Source: Dehalococcoidia bacterium
Lineage (GTDB): Bacteria; Chloroflexota; Dehalococcoidia; Lucifugimonadales; JAGWBF01
Reading direction: 5' to 3'
Length of the DNA stretch: 64,000 nucleotides
Assembly: GCA_021295955.1 (NCBI GenBank)
Contig: JAGWBJ010000001.1
Location: 1-64,000, forward strand
This document shows positions 53,438 to 60,352 of this stretch, piece by piece; the first letter of the stretch is position 1; every line of letters begins with the position of its first letter. The position numbers were made by a program, and so were the translations under genes. A model generated the notes under the pieces. It ran no database searches and was not told the DNA's origin. It was given only the letters and a program-made list of their open reading frames with translations.

Positions 53438-54700
53438 ATGGGGGCGGCGGCGATGGTCGATAACGCCCTGAGGCCCCACGGCGGCAGGATAGTCGAGCGG
53501 GTCGAGGACCCCCGGGCCGCAGTGGACCGCGTACGGGGGCTCAAGACCCTCTCCGTGGATGGCCGCATCGCCGCCGAGTGCGTCAACATCGCCTACGGGT
53601 TCTTCTCGCCCCTCCAGGGCTTCATGGGCAGGGAGGACGTGGAGGCCGTCGCACGGGAGATGCGGCTGGCCAGCGGATACGTCTGGAGCGTGCCCATCGT
53701 CTTGGACGTGTCCCCGGAAGAGGTCGCGGCCACCGGCATCGGGACGGGGGAGACCCTGCTCCTGACCTTCGCCGGACAGCCCCTGGCGACCATCGACGTG
53801 GACCAGGTCTTCTCCTGGGACCGGGAGGAGATGGCCCTCAGCATCTACGGTACCACCGACGACAGGCACCCGGGGGTGCGGAGGACCCAGGGCCTCGGGG
53901 ACCGGTTCCTGGGCGGCAACATCACTTTGGTGAACCCGCCCGCCATCAGCCCCCCCTTCGACAGGTTCTGGCACACGCCCCGGCAGCTTAGCGACCAGTT
54001 CCAGGTCCGGGGCTGGCGGCGAGTCGTCGCCCACCAGACCCGCAACGTGCCCCACGCCGGGCACGAGTGGATGATGAAGGCGGCGTGGTTCGCGGCAGGG
54101 GCCGAGGGCGTCCTGGTCAACGCGGTTATCGGAGAGAAGCGGGCCGGAGACTACATCGACGAGGCCATCGTCCTGTCCCACGATGCTCTACGGACGGCGG
54201 GGTACTTCCGGGAAGAGACCCACATGACCTCCATCCTACTGTGGGACATGCGGTACGCGGGACCGAGAGAGGCGGTGTTCCACGCCATAGTGCGGAAGAA
54301 CCTGGGGTGCACCCACCACATGTTCGGCCGGGACCACGCCGGGGTGGGGTCATTCTACGACCCCTACGCGTCCCACCGTATCTTCGACGAGGTCCCCGAC
54401 ATCGGCATAGAGCCCCTGCTCTCCCTGGAGTGGTGGCACTGCCCCAGGTGCGGGGGCGCCGCCTACTCGGGGCTGTGCGGCCACGAGGAGCAGAAGGAGG
54501 AGCTCAGCGGCACCTTCATGCGCAGGAGCTTGGAGAGCGGCGTCAAGCCCTCCCACCTGGCATTCCGCTCGGAGGTGTTCGACCTGGTCACCGAGTGCGC
54601 CGCCATGTACGGGGATGGCTCCCCCTTCGTTACGGAAAGTTACCTGCGCTCCAGGAACCCCGTCATGACCATGTCCCCCATGGAAGGCTGGGAGGGATAG
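53438..54700 (+). CDS. sat: Sulfate adenylyltransferase (ATP sulfurylase), zinc-type
   Basis: Interconverts sulfate plus ATP with adenosine 5'-phosphosulfate and pyrophosphate. The 420-residue product has the ATP-binding QTRNVPHAGHEWMM (usual QTRNPxHRAHE), GEKRAGDYIDEAI, FGRDHAGVGSFYDPY and a C-terminal C335-x2-C338-x8-C347-x-H349 set, resembling the zinc site of Thermus-type Sat. With AprBA nearby it is probably dissimilatory, used in the ATP-producing direction. Start is ATG 53438 or 53453 (MVDNALRPHGG); neither has a clear ribosome-binding site. It lies 81 bp after the hydrolase gene. Confidence 0.95.
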   Translation: MGAAAMVDNALRPHGGRIVERVEDPRAAVDRVRGLKTLSVDGRIAAECVNIAYGFFSPLQGFMGREDVEAVAREMRLASGYVWSVPIVLDVSPEEVAATGIGTGETLLLTFAGQPLATIDVDQVFSWDREEMALSIYGTTDDRHPGVRRTQGLGDRFLGGNITLVNPPAISPPFDRFWHTPRQLSDQFQVRGWRRVVAHQTRNVPHAGHEWMMKAAWFAAGAEGVLVNAVIGEKRAGDYIDEAIVLSHDALRTAGYFREETHMTSILLWDMRYAGPREAVFHAIVRKNLGCTHHMFGRDHAGVGSFYDPYASHRIFDEVPDIGIEPLLSLEWWHCPRCGGAAYSGLCGHEEQKEELSGTFMRRSLESGVKPSHLAFRSEVFDLVTECAAMYGDGSPFVTESYLRSRNPVMTMSPMEGWEG

Positions 54701-54718
54701 GCCGAGGGCCGCCCACGC

Positions 54719-54748
54719 TAGACAACGAACTCGGGCTACAGCTATAAT
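54719..54748 (+). promoter_or_regulatory. Promoter of the leader RNA upstream of the MFS-aprBA genes
   Basis: TAGACA (54719-54724), an 18-bp spacer and a perfect TATAAT (54743-54748), starting just after the sat stop. The predicted transcription start is near 54755. Confidence 0.55.
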
Positions 54749-54754
54749 GGCCCG

Positions 54755-54899
54755 GCGTAAGAACACGAGATTGCGGGAGGACCCTTGGGCGCAACGGACG
54801 CTGGAGTCGCGTGTAGACAACGCACCCCGATGATAGGGAGCGCCCGTTAGAAGCCCTCTACCCGCAAGGAGGCCGCCGTTTCGAGGCCTCCTAGCTTTT
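54755..54899 (+). ncRNA. Candidate structured RNA or riboswitch-like leader
   Basis: About 145 nt bounded by a promoter and a terminator-like hairpin, and not coding. A 7-bp stem TTGCGGG (54771-54777)/CCCGCAA (54861-54867) closes a domain with GGGCG (54787-54791)/CGCCC (54841-54845) inside, plus hairpins GCGT-7-ACGC (54809-54823) and CCC-7-GGG (54826-54838). The closing stem ends one base into the terminator stem, so the two may be alternatives. I cannot match it to a known class. Placed before MFS-aprBA, a sulfur- or cofactor-responsive leader is plausible; a separate small RNA is the alternative. Confidence 0.45.
54867..54899 (+). terminator. Intrinsic terminator-like hairpin
   Basis: AGGAGGCC (54867-54874) and GGCCTCCT (54885-54892) form a perfect 8-bp stem with a 10-nt loop, followed by AGCTTTT. 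The T-run is short, so termination may be conditional. The stem also hides AAGGAGG. Confidence 0.5.
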
Positions 54900-54951
54900 G
54901 TACCGCCTCCGGTCGACGGCCGGGGCGTATTTGTGCAAGATAGCAGGTACG

Positions 54952-56304
54952 TTGTCCACTACCTCGGAACCCACGCCAGGGCCAACCCGGACGCCCTTCG
55001 GCATCCACTATGGCTGGATAATCGTCGCCATACTGGCCATGGTCCAGGTGGTGGGCAGCTCCATAAGCATGGCGGCGGGGATAATGGTGCCGCCCCTCAA
55101 CGACCCCGAGGGCGAGTTCGGCTGGAGCATAAGGCTTATCGGAGCGGCCATCGCCACCTACTACCTGGTGGGCGCCTTGTTCGCCCCCGTCAGCGGCTGG
55201 CTGGGAGACCGGTACGGCGGCCGCCAGATGATGGTGATGGCCGGGGCGCTGTACGCCACCAGCATGGTCCTCCTGGGCTTCGTCAGCCAGGTGTGGCACT
55301 TCTTCCTCTTCTTCGGCTTGATGCTGGCCCTGACCCAGTCCATGGCCATGGTGCCCCTGATGGCCGCGGTCAGCGGTTGGTTCCGCCGTCGGCTGGGACT
55401 GGCGGTGGGGATACTCTGGGGCGCCGGCGGCATAGGGACGGCCATCGTGGCGCCGGTGATCGGATTTCTCATAGAGACCGTCGGCTGGCAGGCCGCCTTC
55501 TGGGGCATCGGCATCGTGGGAGGGAGCGCGATCCTGCTGCTCACACCCGTCTACCGCAACCGGCCCGCCGACGTGGGCGTCAGACCCTACGGCACTTTGC
55601 GGAACGAACCGCCACAGCCCGCCAAGGACCCGTGGCTGGAGGCTATCCGGCTCCGCGTATTCAACCAGCACATGAGAAGGACGAGGGCCTTCTGGAACCT
55701 TCCCCTCATCCACGGCATGGGGTGTGCCGGGCACGGGATCGTGCTGGTCTACTCCATACCCATCGCCGTGGACCGGGGCATCAGTCTGGTGGATGCCGCC
55801 GTAATCCTCACCCTGATATCGCTGGTGAGCATACCCAGCCGCATCATCACCCCCATTCTGGCAGAGCGCTACGGGGCGAAGCAGCTCATGACCGCCTCCC
55901 TGCTCGTACAGGGCCTGACGGTGCTCATGCTGTTCTGGGCCCAGGACCTGTGGGTCTTCTACGTCTTCGCGGCCCTCTTCGGAGTGGGCTTCGGGGGGGA
56001 GTGGACAGGCTACCTAGTCATCAACCGCCAGTACTTTGGGAACGGCCCCATGGGGAGCTGCTATGGGTGGCAGATGTCGGGAGCGCTGCTGGGCCACGCC
56101 TTTGTTACCGTGGTGGCCGGCCTGGTCATCTACGCCACCGGCTCCTTCGGGTCCGTACTCGTAATGTCCATTGCGGGCAGCCTGGCGGGCGTGCTGCTGA
56201 TCCTGGCCCTGGAGCCCACGGGCCGGATGCTCATTCCCAACTGGGAGGAGTCGCTGCCGCCCGAGGCCAGGTCCCCGTCGCCAAGTCCGGCGGCGGCGGA
56301 CTAG
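54952..56304 (+). CDS. MFS transporter between sat and aprBA
   Basis: A 450-residue major facilitator carrier with twelve segments; GWLGDRYGGRQM between helices 2 and 3, AERYGAKQ in the second half and VINRQYFGNGPMGSCYGWQ near the end, all shared with the carrier at 49507. Position suggests export or import of sulfite, sulfate or an organosulfur acid, an inference from the neighbours. TTG 54952 is chosen because the earlier TTG 54898 lies in the terminator T-run; neither has a good ribosome-binding site. AprB follows 38 bp after its stop. Confidence 0.85.
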   Translation: MSTTSEPTPGPTRTPFGIHYGWIIVAILAMVQVVGSSISMAAGIMVPPLNDPEGEFGWSIRLIGAAIATYYLVGALFAPVSGWLGDRYGGRQMMVMAGALYATSMVLLGFVSQVWHFFLFFGLMLALTQSMAMVPLMAAVSGWFRRRLGLAVGILWGAGGIGTAIVAPVIGFLIETVGWQAAFWGIGIVGGSAILLLTPVYRNRPADVGVRPYGTLRNEPPQPAKDPWLEAIRLRVFNQHMRRTRAFWNLPLIHGMGCAGHGIVLVYSIPIAVDRGISLVDAAVILTLISLVSIPSRIITPILAERYGAKQLMTASLLVQGLTVLMLFWAQDLWVFYVFAALFGVGFGGEWTGYLVINRQYFGNGPMGSCYGWQMSGALLGHAFVTVVAGLVIYATGSFGSVLVMSIAGSLAGVLLILALEPTGRMLIPNWEESLPPEARSPSPSPAAAD

Positions 56305-56342
56305 TCTCCCGCCTTGCAATCACCGCCGAGTGAGGTATTAAC

Positions 56343-56798
56343 GTGCCGACCTACGTGAACCCGGATGCGTGCAACTCCTGCGCCGGAGTCCACCAGGGCC
56401 CCCTGTGCGTCTACATATGCCCGGGCGACCTGATGGTCCTAGAGCAGGACAGCATGAAGGGGCTGAACCGGGAGCCGGACATGTGCTCCGAGTGCTTCGC
56501 CTGCGTCAAGATGTGCCCGGAGGGGGCCATCGAGGCCAGGGGCTACGCCGACTTCGTGCCCCTGGGCGCCACCGTCAAGCCCAAGAGGGGCGACCGGGAG
56601 ATATTCTGGGAGGTGAAGTTCAGGGACGGACGGCGTCTCACCTACACCTATCCCATAAGAAGCACCACCGTTGGCTCGACGGAGCCCTATAAGGGGTTCG
56701 CGGCCCCTTCCGAGTCCGCCCTGAGGGGAGGGTCCCTGGCGGGCGAGGAGATATGGCTGGGGGTAGACACCCTGCCGTCGCCGGCGGGCCCAGATTAG
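56343..56798 (+). CDS. aprB: Adenylylsulfate reductase beta subunit (ferredoxin-like)
   Basis: Electron-transfer subunit of APS reductase, 151 residues with two [4Fe-4S] clusters: cysteines 10, 13, 22, 26 and 48, 51, 54, 58 (NSCAGVHQGPLCVYICPGDL and CSECFACVKMCPEGAI). The insert between Cys13 and Cys22 is the AprB form. The tail after residue 65 (GATVKPKRGDREIFWEVKFRDG) wraps the alpha subunit in known structures. GTG 56343 follows GAGGT eight bases upstream. It lies between the MFS gene and aprA. Confidence 0.95.
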   Translation: MPTYVNPDACNSCAGVHQGPLCVYICPGDLMVLEQDSMKGLNREPDMCSECFACVKMCPEGAIEARGYADFVPLGATVKPKRGDREIFWEVKFRDGRRLTYTYPIRSTTVGSTEPYKGFAAPSESALRGGSLAGEEIWLGVDTLPSPAGPD

Positions 56799-56865
56799 CT
56801 CCCGGGACCCGGCCCGCTGAGCCCGGCAACCAAATCACGGCCGATCACACCAGGAGGACAAACCT

Positions 56866-58722
56866 ATGGCATCACCCACCACCGAGGTAGTCGAGTGCGA
56901 CGTTCTGGTGATAGGGGGCGGCATGTCCGGCTGTGGCGCCGCCTTCGAGGCCCGCTACTGGGGCGAGGGACTGAGGGTGGTGATGGTGGAGAAGGCGGCC
57001 GTGGAGAGGAGCGGCGCCACCGGTGAGGGCCTGTCGGCCATCAACTGCTACATGGGTATGAGGTGGGGCTGGAACACCCCCGAGGACTTCGTCACATACG
57101 TGGTGAACGACATGATGGGGCTGGCCCGGGAGGACCTGGTGTACGACGTGGGCCGCCACGTCGACGCCACGGTGCACATGTGGGAGGACTGGGGGCTTCC
57201 CATCTGGAAGAAGCCCGACGGCACCTACGAGCGGGTCGGCCGGTGGCAGATACCCATCCACGGCGAGTCCATCAAGCCCATCGTAGCCGAGGGCCCCAGA
57301 CACGCCCTGGGCCGGGACAACATCTACGAGCGAGTCCTCATCACCCAGCTCCTCACGGACTCCCGGGACTCCAACCGCATCGCCGGCGCCATCGGCTTCG
57401 GCGTACGGGACGGCAAGATATACGTCTTCAAGGCCCGCGCCGTGATCTGCACCGCCGGCGGTGCGTCCAACGTCTTCCGCCCCAAGTCCACCTCCGAGGG
57501 ACTGGGCCGGACCTGGTACTCGGTGTTCGACACCGGTTCCGTGTACGGGTTGGTCATTCCCACCGGCGCCGAAATGACCCAGATGGAGCACCGCTTCGTG
57601 CCCAGCCGGTTCAAGGACGGGTACGGGCCCATCGGGATGTGGTTCCAGTTCTTCAAGGCCCGGGCCACCAACGCCATGGGCGAGGACTACACCGTGACCA
57701 GGGCCGACGTGCTCAAGGAGTACGAGCCCTACGGAACGGCGGTCCCCACCCCAACCCCGCTGCGGAACCACCAGATGTTCCTCGACATCATGGAGGGCAA
57801 GGGGCCAATCTACATCCGGACGGAGGAGGCCATCGCCAACCTGGCCCAGTCCGATCCCGCCAGGCTGGAGGAGATCAAGGCGGAGGCATGGGAGGACTTC
57901 CTGGACATGACCATCTCCCAGGCCCTGATGTGGGCCGCCCAGAACATCGCTCCCGAGGACACGCCCTCGGAAATCGTTCTGGCCGAACCCTACATCATGG
58001 GGTCCCATTCAGGGGAGGCGGGGGCCTGGGTCAGCGGCCCCGACGACCTGAACGGGGAATACCGGTGGGGCTACAACCGGATGACCACCGTCCATGGGCT
58101 GTTCGCCGGCGGCGACGGCGTTGGAGCCGCGCCCCACAAGTTCTCCTCGGGCTCCTTCACCGAGGGCAGGCTGGCGGCCAAGGCGGCGGTGGCCTACGTT
58201 CGGGACACCGCCGACGCCCCACGCATCGACAGATCCGAGGTGGAGCGGATCAAGGGTGAGATCCTCCGCCCCCTGGCGACCTTCTCCTCCCACAGGACCA
58301 CGTCCACGAGCGACGAGATCAACCCCAACTACATCCTGCCCAGGCAGGGCCTCGTCAGGCTGCAGAAGATCATGGACGAGTACGCGGCCGGTACGTCGGC
58401 CATGTACTCGACCACCGACGCCGTCCTCAACCGGGGCCTGGAGCTGCTTACCATGCTCCGGGAGGACCTGGACCACCTGGCCGCCCGGGACACCCACGAG
58501 CTGATGCGGTGCTGGGAGCTGGTGCACCGGGCATGGGTCGGCGAGATCCACATACGCCACCTGCTGCACCGCAAGGAGACCCGCTGGCCCGGTTACTACT
58601 ACAGGCAGGACTATCCGAAGCTGGACGACGCCAACTGGAGGGTGTTCGTCAACTCCAGGCGAGACCCCGAAACCGGGCGGTGGGATGTGTTCACGCGCCC
58701 CTACCACCGCATGGCTGCCTGA
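56866..58722 (+). CDS. aprA: Adenylylsulfate reductase alpha subunit (FAD)
   Basis: Catalytic FAD subunit converting APS and sulfite plus AMP. The 618-residue product has the FAD loop DVLVIGGGMSGCGAAFEARYWG, VMVEKAAVERSGATGEGLSAINCYMG, the AprA-specific EDFVTYVVNDMMGLAREDLVYDVGRHVD, and the end with RRDPETGRWDVFTRPYH. Sulfite oxidation is the likely direction in a sulfur-oxidising Chloroflexota, but reversibility is not decided by sequence. ATG 56866 follows AGGAGGA. No qmoABC, aprM, dsr or sox genes are in the window, so the electron acceptor is not visible. Confidence 0.96.
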   Translation: MASPTTEVVECDVLVIGGGMSGCGAAFEARYWGEGLRVVMVEKAAVERSGATGEGLSAINCYMGMRWGWNTPEDFVTYVVNDMMGLAREDLVYDVGRHVDATVHMWEDWGLPIWKKPDGTYERVGRWQIPIHGESIKPIVAEGPRHALGRDNIYERVLITQLLTDSRDSNRIAGAIGFGVRDGKIYVFKARAVICTAGGASNVFRPKSTSEGLGRTWYSVFDTGSVYGLVIPTGAEMTQMEHRFVPSRFKDGYGPIGMWFQFFKARATNAMGEDYTVTRADVLKEYEPYGTAVPTPTPLRNHQMFLDIMEGKGPIYIRTEEAIANLAQSDPARLEEIKAEAWEDFLDMTISQALMWAAQNIAPEDTPSEIVLAEPYIMGSHSGEAGAWVSGPDDLNGEYRWGYNRMTTVHGLFAGGDGVGAAPHKFSSGSFTEGRLAAKAAVAYVRDTADAPRIDRSEVERIKGEILRPLATFSSHRTTSTSDEINPNYILPRQGLVRLQKIMDEYAAGTSAMYSTTDAVLNRGLELLTMLREDLDHLAARDTHELMRCWELVHRAWVGEIHIRHLLHRKETRWPGYYYRQDYPKLDDANWRVFVNSRRDPETGRWDVFTRPYHRMAA

Positions 58723-58856
58723 CCCCACGCCTATACAGGCTCCGACAAGCTCGACTATACTGTCCGCAGATGCCACGATAGCGCGGGCAGAAGGCATCTC
58801 CCGGCCTGTCCGGACGCGAGAATCCGCCCAAGCCTCCCGTTCGTAAGTACCACCGG

Positions 58857-59465
58857 ATGGGCCCTGTCTCCAGGTATGAAGGGACTGGGTTGCTCGACTA
58901 CGACGACCTGCGGGACGACCAGCTCATCACGCTGATCTCCAATGGGGAGAAGGAAGCGCTGGAGGTTTTCTACAACCGTCACGCGTCTTCAGCCCTCTCT
59001 TTGGCCAGATACATGCTGAGAGACACCACACTCGCAGAGGAAGTCACCCAGGACATATTCGTGAACCTGTGGCGAAAGGCCTCCAGCTACAACCCCCAAC
59101 GCGGGAAGCCCAAGTCCTGGTTCATGAGCATCGCCCATCACCGGATCATCGACGTGCTCAGGTACAGGAAGCGGCAGGCCCAGTCCACCAGCGAGGTGGC
59201 CCATGAGCTCCTGGACCTGCACCCAAGCTCAGCCCCGGGGACCGAGGAGCTGGCCTATCGGAACCTGGCCCGTGACAGTATCCTCAAGGCGCTGGCCGAC
59301 CTTCCCCCGGAGCAACGCCAGGTGATAGTCATGGCCTACTTCGAAGGGTATTCCCAATCGGAGATAGCGGCCACGCTTGGACAACCCCTGGGCACGGTAA
59401 AGACCCGGGTGCGCCTCGGCATGCAAAAGCTGCGCGCAAACTTCCCGGACAGGGATGTGGCCTAG
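58857..59465 (+). CDS. ECF sigma factor (SigK-like)
   Basis: A 202-residue ECF sigma factor. Region 2 is EVFYNRHASSALSLARYMLRDTTLAEEVTQDIFVNLWRKASSYNPQRGKPKSWFMSIAHHRIIDVLRYRKRQ, and region 4 is LADLPPEQRQVIVMAYFEGYSQSEIAATLGQPLGTVKTRVRLGMQKLR, which ends in a normal helix-turn-helix. The companion anti-sigma gene starts three bases after its stop, the usual co-transcribed pair. The 134-bp gap to aprA contains no clear promoter, only TATACT at 58755-58760 with a poor -35. The regulated genes may include its own operon. Confidence 0.93.
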   Translation: MGPVSRYEGTGLLDYDDLRDDQLITLISNGEKEALEVFYNRHASSALSLARYMLRDTTLAEEVTQDIFVNLWRKASSYNPQRGKPKSWFMSIAHHRIIDVLRYRKRQAQSTSEVAHELLDLHPSSAPGTEELAYRNLARDSILKALADLPPEQRQVIVMAYFEGYSQSEIAATLGQPLGTVKTRVRLGMQKLRANFPDRDVA

Positions 59466-59468
59466 ACC

Positions 59469-60266
59469 TTGGACTGTCGCGAAGTAGAAGAAAGCCTAAG
59501 CGCCTACGCCCTGGACGCCTTGAGCCCCGATGAGGCCCTGCAGGTGGAGGGCCATCTGGAGGGGTGCCCCTTCTGCACGGCGCTCCTCCGGGAGCATACC
59601 CACGTGGCGGCGTCCCTGGCCATGGTCTCGGGGAGCGTCCTGCCGCCCGAGTCCCTGAAACGGGCCACATTGAGGCGGGTGGGAAAGCTCTCCCGCCGTC
59701 GCCCCAAGCTCGACTCCCGGGGGTTCACCCTCGGGCGAGTCGCCCTGGCGGCCACGTCTTCCCTTTCCGTCATACTGATCGGAGCCCTGGTCGGCATCGG
59801 GATCGTGAACCTGTACCTGTCCAACGAGATCGAAAGTCTGCAGGAGAACAACGCGACGCTGGTGTCCCAGATTACCTACCTGAAGGAGATGGACGGCAAG
59901 CTGGAGGACATGTTCCACGAGCAACGGTCCGTGAGCTACATGATGGCGTCGGCGGGCAGTGAGACGGTGTCCCTCCAGGGTGGAGAGGCCCAGGGCGTGC
60001 TGCTGATCTCCTCCCAAGGAGGCGCCGGCCTTCTCATGGCCAAGGGCCTCCAGCCGCCCAGGGACGAGCGCGGGTATTATGTGTGGCTGCGCAAGGAGGG
60101 GGCCCAGCCGTTCATGGTAGGCCGCCTGACCGTCGACGACACCGGCTGGGGGGCCCTCACCCTGTGGCCCAACCAGCCTATCCACGTCTTCCATCAGGTC
60201 GTGGTGGCCGAGCCCGAGTCGGCGCCGTCACAGCCGGTGCTCTGGGGCTCTATAGCCTCCCGCTAG
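59469..60266 (+). CDS. Anti-sigma factor (zinc-finger, RskA-like)
   Basis: A 265-residue membrane anti-sigma. The N-terminal ZAS domain has HLEGCPFC (HxxxCxxC) after SAYALDALSPDEALQVEGH; one membrane segment is LAATSSLSVILIGALVGIGIVNLYL (about 90-115); then a coiled coil (LSNEIESLQENNATLVSQITYLKEMDGKLEDM) and an RskA-type extracellular C-terminal domain (GYYVWLRKEGAQPFMVGRLTV). It would hold the ECF factor at the membrane until a signal leads to its cleavage. The start is TTG 59469, three bases after the sigma gene. Confidence 0.9.
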   Translation: MDCREVEESLSAYALDALSPDEALQVEGHLEGCPFCTALLREHTHVAASLAMVSGSVLPPESLKRATLRRVGKLSRRRPKLDSRGFTLGRVALAATSSLSVILIGALVGIGIVNLYLSNEIESLQENNATLVSQITYLKEMDGKLEDMFHEQRSVSYMMASAGSETVSLQGGEAQGVLLISSQGGAGLLMAKGLQPPRDERGYYVWLRKEGAQPFMVGRLTVDDTGWGALTLWPNQPIHVFHQVVVAEPESAPSQPVLWGSIASR

Positions 60267-60352
60267 TCACGCCAACCTCGGCCTCGTCCTTCTCCCCTGC
60301 GGTCCACAAGTCCAGGACGCGCCAGCGCCATACGGGTGGCCTTGCTACAAGC

